From Brachypodium distachyon (Eukaryota > Streptophyta > Magnoliopsida > Poales > Poaceae): a DNA stretch of 64,000 nucleotides. The stretch's first letter is position 1. The number at the start of each line of letters is the position of its first letter. The notes under the pieces are model-generated. The model ran no database searches, had not been told where the DNA came from, and saw only the letters and a list, made by a program, of their open reading frames with translations. The DNA is taken from NCBI RefSeq assembly GCF_000005505.3, contig NC_016133.3:47023237-47087236 (forward strand). Direction: 5' to 3'. This document shows positions 46,301 through 55,844 of this stretch, piece by piece. The position numbers and the translations under genes were made by a program.

Positions 46301-49300
46301 CTTCTGCCTCCTGCTCTAGGTGCACAGAACTGTCTCCTCATACTTGGCTGTGAGCAGGGGGCTGCCGGAACCCCGAAAACCAAGCTCGTTGCCGGGACGT
46401 CCCGGAACGAGGCCTAGCAGTTGCCGGACCCGTCCGCAACGTGCTACGTGCCAGCAAGGCACCATGGAAGTATGAAGATGCTCATGGACTTGCTTCACCG
46501 AGCTCACATGGAGAACTGCAGGCCGGTGTCTACTCCCATGTCGGTACAAGAACCTCTTGCTGGTGACATTGGCACACCTCTCCAGGGCGACGATGTCTTC
46601 CACTATAGAAGCATGGTTGGCGGCCTTTAGTACCTCACCATGACACGTCCAGATATTTCCTTCGCCGTGAACAAAGTGTGCCAGTACCTTGCTGCCCCGA
46701 CTGATTCACATTGCGACGCCGTGAAGAGAATCTTGCGCTATGTCAAAGGCACTGTCAAAATTGGCATCAACATCCGTCGTTCAGACTCCAATCTTCTCAG
46801 CGTGTTCACCGACGCAGATTGGGCAGGCTGCGCCGATGACCCCCGGTCTACTAGCGGCTACGCCGTGTTCTTCGGCGCGAACTTAATATCGTGGAGTGCT
46901 CGCAAACAACCCACTGTCTCACGTTCCAGCACAGAGGCGGAGTACAAGGCACTTGCTAATGGTGCTGCCGAAGTAACCTGGGTGCAAGCTTTGCTAAAGG
47001 AACTGCAGATTCCTCAGCCTCGACCCCCTGTCATTTGGTGTGATAATCTCATACTTGACTGCTAATCCAGTTTTTTATGCCCGCACCAAGCACATTGAAG
47101 TGGATTTCCATTTTGTTCGTGAGAAGGTAGCACTTGGTGCTCTGGAGGTCCGGTTTGTCTCCTCCGGCGATCAACTTGCAGATGCATTCACTAAACCGGC
47201 GACCAAGCTTATCCTTGACAATATGAAGTACAATCTCAACCTCGGAACTTCTGGTCGAGATTGAGGGGGAATGTAAAATACCGTAGATACTAACTACTAG
47301 TGCTTATCCGGCAACAGGGTTGTTAGCATGTTCTGTTGAGATCCTAACTCCGTTGTAATCTCTTTGTAAACCCTAACTCTTGTTGTATAAATACAAAGCA
47401 CCGGCAGGATGTTCACCACTCCAAACCAAATATTTTCACTGTCGTAACTTCCTAGTAATATCCCTTAATGGTTCTACAGTACCTCCTTGTATTATACCCT
47501 TTCAATCTGTTGATCTTCCTCTCCATTGACATCGCTTGACTGTGTACGATGGCCATGCAGGTATTTTCTACCTATATATGAAAACTGCTGAGAGAGCTCA
47601 CTTGCCAAACAAATCGTGGCAGAGGGTTAAACTGCCCAAGAATTACGAGAAGGCTATGGAAGTAATTAACAAGCATCTGGTCTGAATCTCTACTCGGTAT
47701 ATTTTCCCATGCCATGCATGTTGACACAAGATCAATCAAGTTCGCTCACAGGCTTGTTTCGTTCTGCAGGAATTCTGGCCCAAGTTACTTGTGCACAAGA
47801 TCAAGCAACGATTAACAAAAATGACACTGTATCGGATACGGATGAGGAAACTTCAACTGAAAGTGAGGTGGGACATGTGTTGTTTGGTTATATTATTTTA
47901 CGTTCATGAGTTACAACATGGATCTTCTGATTGAACACTGCAGTATACAGTGAAAGCTAGTTTGTTGATTAATTAAATTTCCAAATTGTCTGGGAGGTAG
48001 GCAAGGGAACTTAGGACAGAGTTGTTCAATTTTTAGAAACAAACAAACAAACAGATATATACACCCAACTACAAGTGAGTAGATCAACTCTAGTATTTTT
48101 CACATTTTCTTAACACACATATTTTATTGGAAAGACATAGTGTGCAACCAGCAGAACAATAAACTATGCCGCTCAGCATGGCTAAAGTATTTATTTAGCT
48201 CACAAACTTACAGAGGAGAATCCTCAAGGAGAGAGTTATAGCAAGGTTGATCCAGCGTAAAATATATTATTCAGTGGCAGCAGTATTTTGTACGGGCAAT
48301 GGCAGGAGAAATGATGTTTCAAGTTGTCATTCTGTTTTTAGCAGTATTTTCCACTGGCAATGCCAATGCCACACAAATGATGTTTCAAGTCTCAACGAGT
48401 AGATTGGCTCATAAGTTTGGTTCTCAAGTACTGAGAGACCATGTACTCCCTCCGGCCAGAATTATTTATCGAAATATTACATGTATCTAGACGCTTTTTA
48501 CACATAGATACATCCGTATTTGAGCAAATTTGAGACAAGTAATACCGGTCGGAGGGAGTACAGTTTTTTTTTTTTGCTTCTGTAGTTCTGTTCAGTGGTA
48601 ACAGAGTGCCTCAGCTAGAGTGCATATGTAAGGCACTGCTGTGGATATTATTCGAATGGTCAAATTGCTTGACCGTAGTAAACCATGACAAGCAACTAAA
48701 TGTTGAAAACCACTAATTAGGTACATGTCATTAATATATATATACTTCCAGTTGCCATAGCTGAAGCTGAAAGTTGAGATTTATCCATGTTCCATTTTGA
48801 AAATCTCTGGACCTTGGTGTCAAAATACTCCAGTTATCTGGTTGCTGAAGTTTGGCAGCAGTATATCAAATCAAGATAAAGAATGGACCTTAATTGGTTT
48901 TATTGATCACCTGAATTTCTCATGTCATGATTTTTCCCCTATTTATGCTCTATAAGAATTTGATTAGAAGGTATCATCTTGTTGACTAGTTGAAGCTATA
49001 AAATAACTTCACTAGTGCATGAAGATGCTGAGCATATTCATTTGTGTTCTTCTAGGGAGAAGATAATGACAATGCCTAGGAAGAAGACACAGTGTGATCT
49101 CAGGAGAATGGAGAAAGCAGAAACGGTTTGCAAGTGTAGGTTATCGGTTGCCGTACTCTGACATGTAGCCGTTATGATGCAGAGTATTATTAGTGAATTA
49201 TTGGAACGCCTAAAAAGAAATAATGATGATGAAATCCCAAATGTCCCCTTCAAGCCATTCGAAAAGCTTGTCGACTTTGACAATGTTGACATGGTTCCTG

Positions 49301-50242
49301 AGTATATCGAGGAGCATGTAAGTACTGCATTGGCAAGTACATTTGGCAGGACTGTACATAAGCTTTCTTATAGGCTCATATTGTGATTTGGCTTGCTAAT
49401 CCAGGAAACTGAAATAGAATTTGTTGAGGATGATGGGATCGAAGAGATGGAAGACATGGAAGATTTTGAAAACCTCTCTAATGGTGAGGATGGTAATTGT
49501 TTCTCATCATTCTATTGATTTAACTTTGACATCAATATATGTTTCGGACATGTTGTGCCCTTCAAATATGCTTCTCCTTATCTGGGTTCAGTACGTCATT
49601 CTCTGTTATAATCTTTGTCTTGTCCTGCTAAGATGCATTATTCTTATTTCACTGAAAAAGGATAATTGTATGAACTCATCTTTAAATGCTCTAAATGATT
49701 GCAGGTGACATAGATGAAGATTATCTTACGGGCCATCCAGTTGCAATGAAACAAAAGGGACCAGGTTCCCATTCCAGATTAAATATCGGAAGAAAGTCAA
49801 CAAAAGTTATCACTGAGGTAAAGCACACCATTTCAAATTATAGCTTTGCCTCAATAATCACCTACTTCTCTCATTTGATCAATTCATGACCCCTTAATTG
49901 TTTTCTTACATGCACTCTATACGGTACTCCCCCATCTCATATTAAGTGACTCAAATTTGTCCAAATATGAATGTATCTATGCCTAAAAACGTTTATATAC
50001 GTGTAATAGAAAGTCACTTCATATGAGACAGAGGAAGTATTATAATTTAGTTTTAAAAAAAATTATGTATGCATACATTGGTTTCATATGATGAACAATG
50101 CTTATTTAGAACGATCCCAATGTTTTCAAGGTTATGTAGCCTGATTCCTGATTCGGCTTCATTTACCTCTTGCCTCAATATCTGTCATGGGTAGGTTGAT
50201 GAAGATGGATACACCAACCGGATGCAGAGGACACTTGTATGA
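34360..50242 (+). CDS. MAK16: MAK16 ribosome-biogenesis protein (nine exons, retroelement-filled intron 2)
   Basis: Exons: 34360-34418, 34504-34622, 47561-47679, 47770-47867, 49056-49125, 49183-49317, 49405-49492, 49705-49817 and 50195-50242. The phases agree throughout and give 282 residues. MAK16 is a nucleolar pre-60S factor needed for large-subunit rRNA maturation, working with RPF1 and NSA1 in yeast. Exon 1 reads CSFMAK. Exon 2 has [20 protein letters not shown], the conserved Cys-rich L28e/MAK16 motif. Exon 3 has [12 protein letters not shown] and NYEKAMEVI, exon 4 [19 protein letters not shown], exon 5 PRKKTQ, exon 6 ELLERLKR. The acidic tail ends at 50242. Intron 2 (34623-47560) is about 12.9 kb because a Copia element inserted there. 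Two oddities weaken the case for full function: intron 5 is only 57 bases, with loss of the usual AAxLDK-like linker, and exon 2 carries an extra AYA ([10 protein letters not shown]). It could be a decaying duplicate. Confidence 0.85.
34698..34867 (+). repeat. 5' LTR of the Copia element
   Basis: The 170-base LTR begins TGTAAAATACCGTAGATAC and ends TTTTCACT. A TATA-like GTATAAATAC lies at 34811-34820. It is over 90 percent identical by eye to 47272-47440. It is immediately followed by TGGTATCAGAGCC (34868-34880), the initiator-tRNA-Met primer site. The target duplication is GTCGT (34693-34697 and 47441-47445). Confidence 0.92.
34896..36025 (+). pseudogene. Copia gag, zinc knuckle and protease (frameshifted)
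   Basis: The gag starts at 34896 (MSSAALSG...). The UBN2-type domain is intact at about residues 40-230, with [26 protein letters not shown] and [20 protein letters not shown]. Frame changes follow near 35650-35750. The zinc knuckle [14 protein letters not shown] reads in a different frame from 35761. That frame continues to the protease motif [15 protein letters not shown], with the active-site DTGA at about 35898. The frame is lost at the Gypsy junction near 36030. Confidence 0.82.
36614..39900 (+). mobile_element. 3.3-kb TG...TA element, copy 2, nested in the Gypsy LTR
   Basis: It begins TGTAACATCCCAATTTTC and ends GGTCGCTTTA, flanked by GTAAG (36609-36613 and 39901-39905). It aligns with the complement of 20669-24818. 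A tandem ACCGAACCGG-type repeat lies at about 37078-37146, followed by an extremely GC-rich block at 37140-37790. The plus-strand piece at about 38409-38465 reads [18 protein letters not shown], and its counterpart in copy 1 keeps the same Cys spacing. The interior otherwise has no long frame. It is most simply a solo LTR of an unrecognised long-LTR family. Confidence 0.82.
40180..40680 (+). CDS. Gypsy gag N-terminal region, low-complexity ORF
   Basis: This 166-codon ORF begins [18 protein letters not shown] shortly after the LTR/primer region. It is rich in Arg, Ser, Pro and Ala with no structured domain. In this type of grass Gypsy element a basic, disordered N-terminal segment precedes the capsid domain, so I read it as the start of gag cut by a stop at 40678-40680. 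It has no cellular role that I can see. Confidence 0.45.
   Translation: MPPKKADKPLDLRDTLAMRTRSHDATRLSQVQGDQGSPPPPWPSADNRLRGPATPRAGASRASDLNIARSSQRVHSWAEDAQRQLRHDDSASRATPTESRPTHPRATGDRAEGSRSENRQPPSQTLTEAIMAARVVVRYEPPQGTPVHDVWSAELDMLLALATQQP
40891..41860 (+). pseudogene. Gypsy gag capsid and zinc knuckle (broken)
   Basis: The retrotransposon gag domain reads [68 protein letters not shown] stop ends the frame at 41293-41295. The continuation from 41308 ([14 protein letters not shown]...) is in frame with it apart from that stop. The zinc knuckle then appears as CFN, a TGA stop, then [13 protein letters not shown], so the second Cys codon seems to have become TGA. Two stops therefore split gag. 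Confidence 0.8.
42061..42762 (+). pseudogene. Gypsy aspartic protease region
   Basis: This open frame of 233 codons has the retropepsin motif [14 protein letters not shown] at about residues 65-80, then [10 protein letters not shown] and [15 protein letters not shown], the typical flap and C-terminal elements of grass Ty3/Gypsy proteases. The Asp-Ser-Gly catalytic triplet is intact. It is part of a pol polyprotein now cut off from gag and RT by stops. Confidence 0.82.
42860..44095 (+). pseudogene. Gypsy reverse transcriptase (frameshifted)
   Basis: The pieces run in order across frames. A connection region near 42870-43010 contains a TAA at 43012-43014. [20 protein letters not shown] lies near 43110-43170. 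[14 protein letters not shown] lies near 43317-43358, and the catalytic AYMDDIVVK near 43397-43423. The frame stops at 43499-43501 and resumes one frame over with [20 protein letters not shown] and the thumb/connection region ([17 protein letters not shown]). The YMDD box is intact, but at least two stops and a frameshift break the gene. Confidence 0.85.
44312..44788 (+). pseudogene. Gypsy RNase H domain
   Basis: [20 protein letters not shown] followed by [20 protein letters not shown] and [13 protein letters not shown] is the RNase H fold of grass Gypsy elements. The first acidic residue (Asp of YFD), the Glu of AEYE and the Asp of RGDSQLV are retained. The frame stops at 44786-44788, before the integrase. 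Confidence 0.82.
44885..46160 (+). pseudogene. Gypsy integrase (long open frame to 46018)
   Basis: A 377-codon frame contains the H2C2 zinc finger ([20 protein letters not shown]...CEACQFHA). The catalytic core follows: Asp in [10 protein letters not shown], Asp in [11 protein letters not shown], and Glu in [14 protein letters not shown] (D,D-35-E spacing). A GPY/F-like C-terminal region with [11 protein letters not shown] comes next. After a frameshift near 46015 the usual end phrase [13 protein letters not shown] and a stop follow near 46147. This is the best preserved part of the element. Confidence 0.87.
46470..47264 (+). pseudogene. Copia reverse transcriptase C-terminus and RNase H
   Basis: From about 46470: [18 protein letters not shown], then the frame crosses a TAG at 46628-46630 into [68 protein letters not shown]. 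After a frameshift near 47040 come [19 protein letters not shown] and [12 protein letters not shown], ending at 47264 just before the polypurine tract. This is the Copia RNase H with its ADWAG and AEYKAL motifs. The N-terminal RT and integrase are absent. Confidence 0.88.
47272..47440 (+). repeat. 3' LTR of the Copia element
   Basis: It begins TGTAAAATACCGTAGATAC and ends TATTTTCACT, followed by the target duplication GTCGT. It differs from the 5' LTR by about ten substitutions and a small indel, so the insertion is not very recent. Confidence 0.92.
48446..48558. mobile_element. Stowaway MITE in MAK16 intron 4
   Basis: CTCCCTCCGGCCAGAATTATTT at the left and ACCGGTCGGAGGGAG at the right, flanked by TA. 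It shares the ATTACATGTATCTAGACGC core with 16020 and 51795. Confidence 0.92.
49927..50037. mobile_element. Stowaway MITE in MAK16 intron 8
   Basis: CTCCCCCATCTCATATTAAGTGACT pairs with AGTCACTTCATATGAGACAGAGG, flanked by TA. Confidence 0.87.
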
Positions 50243-50681
50243 ATCCAGCACTCTGGCAGGCATGATCATGACTACTTCAAATCACGTGTTTGGTGTAGAT
50301 GGCCAGTTTTGTTGTACTTTTGGCCACTTTGTCTACCCTTTTATTTGTTTTTGTTTTTGTGCTTGAAATCCACATGATGTGACCACCGGTCGATGAAAAT
50401 TTAGGAATCAACAAAATTTTGTACCATGGAGCATATCTGATCCAAAGCAAGGCGGTGGTGTGTTTGCTGTCTAGTCCGTAAAGGTTGAAATGCCTGAGAG
50501 TACAGCCAGAAAAAAGTGTGGCTCTGTTTTTCTTGTTCAAGCTTGCTCTTGCCAAAAACAGACTCCTCGATCTCAATCCGCATTTCAATGATGTGCGATT
50601 CCTTGTTCTGACTTCGGTTTCTCGTCCACATAAGATAACTTTTGGGCAGAAAAATACCAGGTCGATTTGAAGAAAAAAATA

Positions 50682-50753
50682 CTCCCTCCGTTTCGTAATA
50701 AGTGTCGGGGACTTTGTGCTAAATCCTAAACAATTGTTATAAATTGGACGAAG
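50682..50753. mobile_element. Stowaway MITE (decayed)
   Basis: CTCCCTCCGTTTCGTAATAAGTGTC at the left and a diverged TTATAAATTGGACGAAG at the right, with TA flanks. Confidence 0.75.
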
Positions 50754-51449
50754 TATTTAGTTACTTAAGAAGAAGGGGACTAGAGTACCAGAGGTGGCAT
50801 CAGGTGGTTTCTCTCCAACGGGCAATTGCGGTCCTGGCAGCCAGTTTTACTCGTGCCACTATAAGTTCCGGTACATAAGACATGTGCGGATTCCTATATC
50901 ACTAATTTGGGTAACGAAATAATGAGTCATGTATCATCAAAAGTTTATCGTTAATAACTTCTTTCCAATACGATTTTGATGTTATACTTTGTTTGACATA
51001 TCTCGTATTTTGTTGACCAAATTGGTAATTCAGAAATACGTGCAGGGTCCAATCTCTTTTTAGCTCACATTTGTGCGATCCTGGATGTGAAGACACTGAT
51101 ATACAATTACGGGTTCGCATATTTGCGCCCATGAAAGCTAAATCATTCTTTCTATCTTGGCAAAAAGTGCTTTTAGAGCAAAGCTCCATGAAACCTGAAA
51201 TTTGGAAAACTGAAAAACCATATTTAATATTTGAATGTGTCAAAAATATCTGAAAACAAATCTACATATACATATGAATATGTCAACTATAAATTCACGT
51301 ATTATTTATAACTTAAAGATATAATAGGGTTTGTTTGTTTCTAAACATTGAATTAGATGTATCATATGAGATGAGATGAGCGCTATCCATCATGCAATGC
51401 AGCCCCCTCTCCCCTCCCCACGACCACAGTAGGTGTGTCGTATGTTCTA

Positions 51450-51531
51450 CTCCCTCCGTTTCATAAAGATTGACACGGATTTGAATTAGCTCTAGTTCAA
51501 ATTCGTGCCAATCTTTATGGAACGGAGGGAG
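51450..51531. mobile_element. Stowaway MITE
   Basis: CTCCCTCCGTTTCATAAAGATTGACACGGATTTGAA and its near-exact complement, flanked by TA. It is a compact 82-base hairpin like the element at 30365. Confidence 0.95.
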
Positions 51532-51794
51532 TAGAATATAGATGCACAACACCCAGATTTTAGGTGCCAATGTACGGCCGGAAGGAGCGAAAACGAATGG
51601 AACTAAGTGCTAAAACGGATACGGAAACCTAGAAACAAATACGGAAGCAGGTAAGAAATGAGTACATAGCAAATACAATATGGACGCGAATATGAAAGTT
51701 GAATATTTCTTAAAACACAAAAGTCAAGGGGGCATAGGGCGTTGGAAGGGTCGAGGAGGGGCATCATACGGTAGAAGAGGATTCAAAAGATGTA

Positions 51795-51907
51795 CTCCTC
51801 CCGTTCCATAATTCTTATCTCAAATTTGCTCAAAAATTGATGTATCTATTTCTAAAAAGCATTTAGATATATGTAATATTTCGACAAGAATTATGAAACG
51901 GAGGGAG
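51795..51907. mobile_element. Stowaway MITE
   Basis: CTCCTCCCGTTCCATAATTCTTATC at the left and GACAAGAATTATGAAACGGAGGGAG at the right, with TA flanks. Confidence 0.93.
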
Positions 51908-52457
51908 TACTATTTAGTTTCACCGTGGATTTCATATGATGACCTTCCGTTGGACCAAATTAGAGTGTCTTGTGTAGGAGTACGGAGTAAGATAAACGAA
52001 CATTTCACTCATTCAGATACGACCATTTCACACATTCGGATACGACTGTTTCCGACAGTGATCTGCTAGAAAACATTGCTGTGTTCCTGTTTCGCAAATA
52101 AAATTCCTTTTTCATTTTCATTTATTGAAATCCCGTTTGCATTTCTATTTAGCAAAACCCCCTTCTGCACTCATTCTTTTTTCTCTTTATTTCTACTACT
52201 ACTTTTTTTTAGAACAGATGCAAAGATTTTGCTCCGTTTTTAGTCTCAAGCGAGCACTTTTCAAGTCGTTGTACCAATCCCAAGTGCCAGGTTGCTTCTC
52301 GTTTACTCTTTGCATTATTAGTTGTCGGGCGAAATGTGCTGCCATGGCCCATGGGCCAGCCCATTCGACATATAGAGCCGCTATTCAGTTTCATCCCTCA
52401 ACCCACTCTGGAAATCCCGACGCCATCACCGTCCAGCCCACCGGGAGGAGACAGGCG

Positions 52458-55400
52458 ATGTCTTCGTCGGCGACGGCGGCGGCGCATCAGCTGCCAAGGT
52501 CGGAATCGCGGACGCTATCGGGACACGAGGGCGCGGTGTTGGCCGTACGCTTTAACAATGATGGTAACTACTGCCTGAGCTGCGGCAAGGATCGCACCCT
52601 CCGCCTCTGGAACCCCCACACCGGCGCCCACGTCAAGACCTACAAGTCCCACGCCCGTGAGGTCCGCGACGTCAACTCATCCTCGTACGCATCCTCGCTG
52701 CTGCGCCACCTTCCCCTAGCCCCCTTGCCCCCTTTCTTCCCATCTGATTTGGAGGCGCAGGAGTGGGGATTAACGAGTCATTCTTGCCGTTTCCTGGTCC
52801 GCTGGTCCGCAGGGACAACGCGAAGCTGGTGTCGTGCGGGGCGGACAGGCAGATCTTCTACTGGGACGTCGCCTCCGGCCGCGTCATCCGCAAGTTCCGC
52901 GGCCACAACAGCGAGGTATGCATAAGAGTGATAACTAGTTTGCAGCTACAATGCCACAGAAGCATTGCATTGAGGGCCACCATTATTTCTGTACCAATGC
53001 TATATATAGAACCAGTAGTTTGTGATTTAATCGGACAGAGTAGTTCACAACACTTGAACTGAACTACGTCAATTTGGACAGGACAACTATTACACCGGGC
53101 ACTATTTATTTACTTATTATAGAGATCCAAGTTGGTGGTCGGTCGTTCACTTTGTTGAAACTATTCTCTATATTGCTAAGAAATGTATGTAATTGCACCA
53201 ATTCAATATGGTAGATACATGTATCAAAACTTTTTTTAATTACAATTGACTGGATTAATGCAACTGAGATAGTTGTTATTCAGCACAAAATCTGGGAACA
53301 TAAGAGCACCAACGCATTTATGCAACTTATGCAACGCCGTTATAAGGAGGGTGTTTTGACCTCTGTTCGTTTGTAACTGTAATGGTGAATGCCATAAGGC
53401 AACTACTGTTGAAGTGCACATCACTCTAATACTACTGGTGTCCAAATCAGTGTGCTGAAACCATACTTGCATAGTGGTAGCTTGTGGCGTAATGCTGTTG
53501 TTCAATCTACATTTAGTTTTGTATATTGACAGTGTGATTATTATTAGGCTCATTGGAGTTGGAGATACTAAAAACCAGACAAGGAACATATTTTATGGCA
53601 GACATTTGATACTTTACTGAAATATCACCATTCTGCTTCCCATAGGTCAATTCAGTGAAGTTTAATGAGTACAACACAGTTGTCGTGTCAGCTGGTTATG
53701 ACCGTACGGCTCGTGCATTTGACTGCAGGTCACACAACAGTGATCCAATTCAGGTGATTTCCGATTGTCACGAAAAAAAACATAGATTCATCAATTATAG
53801 TATTAGAAGATTATTTTCCTGTTTTGTTTGGATATGATGTGAAATTTATCTTCTGGGTGCAGACAATTGATACTTTTCAAGATAGTGTAATGTCAGTCAA
53901 TGTAACCAACACCGAAATAATTGCTGGCAGTGTTGATGGTACTGTTCGAACATTTGACATCCGTATGGGTAGGTAAGTGCATGCCTTGTTCCACCCTCAT
54001 ATCTCAACTAATTTCAATAAGCACACTTTAGTTTCCCTAAATGAATGTTTTGGTGTTCCCGACGCTCCTAGCAAAGAAATGAATGCATTTATCAGATTCT
54101 AATCCATTCCTCAATGGTTCTAAGTGGTTTATTTTGTCCTCCTGTTGTTAACAGGGAGACTGTTGACAACCTGGGCCATCCTGTAAACTGTATATCTTTG
54201 TCAAATGACCGCAATTGCTTGTTGGCTAACTGTTTAGATTCTACTGTGAGGCTTCTTGACAAGTAAGTACACTTCAGAAGCTGCCAATCTGTTTATATTT
54301 CAATATGGACAATGGTTGCAGTGGAGGGGAGGCCCCTCTATTTAGTGCTCTGGAGCAATTAAGCCCTAGCCTCAAATTTAAAGCAATTAGACCCTTCTAT
54401 TAGTTTCCGTTAGATATATTTCATGGCCGGTAATTTTGTTATACATGTACTTTCAGTTCCACATCAGAGTTATTTGTGGCACATGTGGACTCCTTACTTG
54501 ACAGTGGACATAACTGTAAAACCATTTCTCATATTGAGTCAGAAAACTCATGAAACCTTTCTAATTGTTTTCCTCTTCATCTTGCTATGAGTTCTTGCTG
54601 TCTAAATCTATTCAACCAAAGAGTTTGGCAGCTGCGGTAAACCTGCAGTTTCCTCTTCAAATCTCTCAAGCAATAGTTTAAGAAATTACAGTGCATAATT
54701 CGGACACTCAATTTTTCTTTAACATTCACGACGAAGCTTCAATTAACCTGGGTTATGAAACTCGTTACCTTCTTGGAAAATTGCCATTTTTCCTTGGTCC
54801 TGGAAACAGATGTCAAGCTAATTGAACCTAGTCTGTATTGTCGTGCATCAGAGCGTATTTGTGGATAAAAATTCTTGCACGTCACAATTTATGAGCCGTA
54901 GCTTCAACCTTGAATTTTAGGTCTGAATAATTTTCTTGTGATTTTAGTATTTGAATTATGTTGGCTTTGTCTTTTATTCATCAGCAACACTTGCTGATGT
55001 TTTTTTTTTGAGAGAAAAGGTAACAGACAAGTTTAGGGTCATATATGAAGATTTTGTTTTCTACTCTTTTTCCCCCTAAAAACTCTTAAGAATGATGAGA
55101 TATCAGAAATCTCTGATATACAGGAAGTAAATGTTTGCACAGATTTCATCCACATCATCTACCATATGCAATAATGGAAGGTCAGCTACTCGCAATAAAT
55201 AAATAATAATAATGGAAGGTCAGCACCATTTTGTGGAGTGGAGGGGTCTTATTGATGCAAAGTTCTAAACAGGGGGACCTCGCTGCACTGTTGCCTTTAG
55301 GATGCAGTTTTTTCTTGTAATTGAACCTACTGTCTTTATTGTATTCATTAGGACCTCTGGAGAAATGTTACAAGAGTACAAGGGGCATATATGCAAGGTA

Positions 55401-55844
55401 TCGCTTGAATAAGTTTCAGTTGCATTGGGGATTTCAATATTTTAAATCAGAACACTGTTTGTTCATTCTTTGAAACTTTTATCTCCACAATTTCCAGTCC
55501 TTCAAGATGGATTGTTGCCTGACCAATGACGATGCATTTGTTGTCGGTGGATCCGAAGACGGGTTCGTTTACTTCTGGGAGTTAGTTGATGCACCCATCG
55601 TTGCGAGCTTCCGAGCACATAGCTCTGTGGTATTAATCCTGTTTCAGAACTGCATCTTGTGCTTCTTTGTTTCCTTATTATTGGTTAACTGTCATTTCCT
55701 TTCTAGTTCGAATTTTGTATTCTTCATAATTCTCTCATGCTACTCTTTCTTTTCTTTTTGAAGGTCACCAGCATCAGTTATCACCCAACAAAAAACTGCA
55801 TGTTGACATCATCTGTTGATGGCACTGTTCGTGTTTGGACCTGA
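52458..55844 (+). CDS. WDR83/MORG1-type WD40-repeat protein (eight exons)
   Basis: Exons: 52458-52684, 52813-52915, 53646-53753, 53863-53972, 54155-54262, 55352-55397, 55498-55629 and 55764-55844. All splice sites are GT-AG, the phases are consistent, and the product is 304 residues. The whole protein is a seven-bladed WD40 propeller. TLSGHEGAVLAVRFN, CGKDRTLRLWNPHTG, KTYKSHAREVRDV, CGADRQIFYWDVASGRVIRK, SAGYDRTARAFDCRS, GSVDGTVRTFDIRMG, CLDSTVRLLDKTSGE and SSVDGTVRVWT mark successive blades. The sequence and length match WDR83 (MORG1), which in animals scaffolds MAPK modules and associates with the spliceosome. The plant role is inferred by homology, probably as an mRNA-splicing or signalling scaffold in nucleus and cytosol. 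The start is the first ATG giving the short Ala/Ser leader usual for plant WDR83. An upstream in-frame ATG at 52125 only reads through the leader. Confidence 0.92.

Larger units (their letters stand above)
36031..46460 (+). mobile_element. Gypsy LTR retrotransposon, 3' truncated, nested in the Copia element
   Basis: The 5' LTR starts TGTCGTACCAGTGGCCC at 36031. It has TATAAAAGGAG at 36500-36510 and resumes after a nested insertion at 39906 (CCTCATAC...), ending near 40099 (GGAGACCCGTGCA). The internal order is gag, protease, reverse transcriptase, RNase H, integrase, the Ty3/Gypsy order. Several motifs recall the RIRE2/Tat-like elements of grasses, including the phrase [12 protein letters not shown] before the final stop. 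No 3' LTR is present: Copia sequence resumes near 46460. Internal stops and frameshifts make it non-autonomous. Confidence 0.85.
34698..47440 (+). mobile_element. Copia LTR retrotransposon inside MAK16 intron 2
   Basis: This is a complete insertion bounded by short LTRs and the GTCGT duplication, in the same orientation as MAK16. In order it holds the LTR, primer site, gag (34896-about 35690), zinc knuckle and protease (35761-36025), then a Gypsy element, then the C-terminal reverse transcriptase and RNase H (46470-47264), a polypurine tract (GAGGGGGAA, 47263-47271) and the 3' LTR. The Copia integrase and most of the reverse transcriptase are missing. They should lie between the protease and 46470, so a deletion accompanied or followed the Gypsy insertion. 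Confidence 0.9.
50243..52457. other. MAK16 3' flank and intergenic DNA with three Stowaways
   Basis: The first part (to about 50680) may include the MAK16 3' UTR. Apart from the MITEs listed separately I see no gene. The small ORFs of 60-113 codons carry no motifs. From about 52100 it is the promoter side of the WD40 gene. Confidence 0.45.

Noticed and set aside
49126..49182. Reading straight through between MAK16 exons 5 and 6
   Set aside because: The frame meets a TGA within 13 codons, and no alternative GT-AG pair keeps frame, so a very short intron is the best available model.
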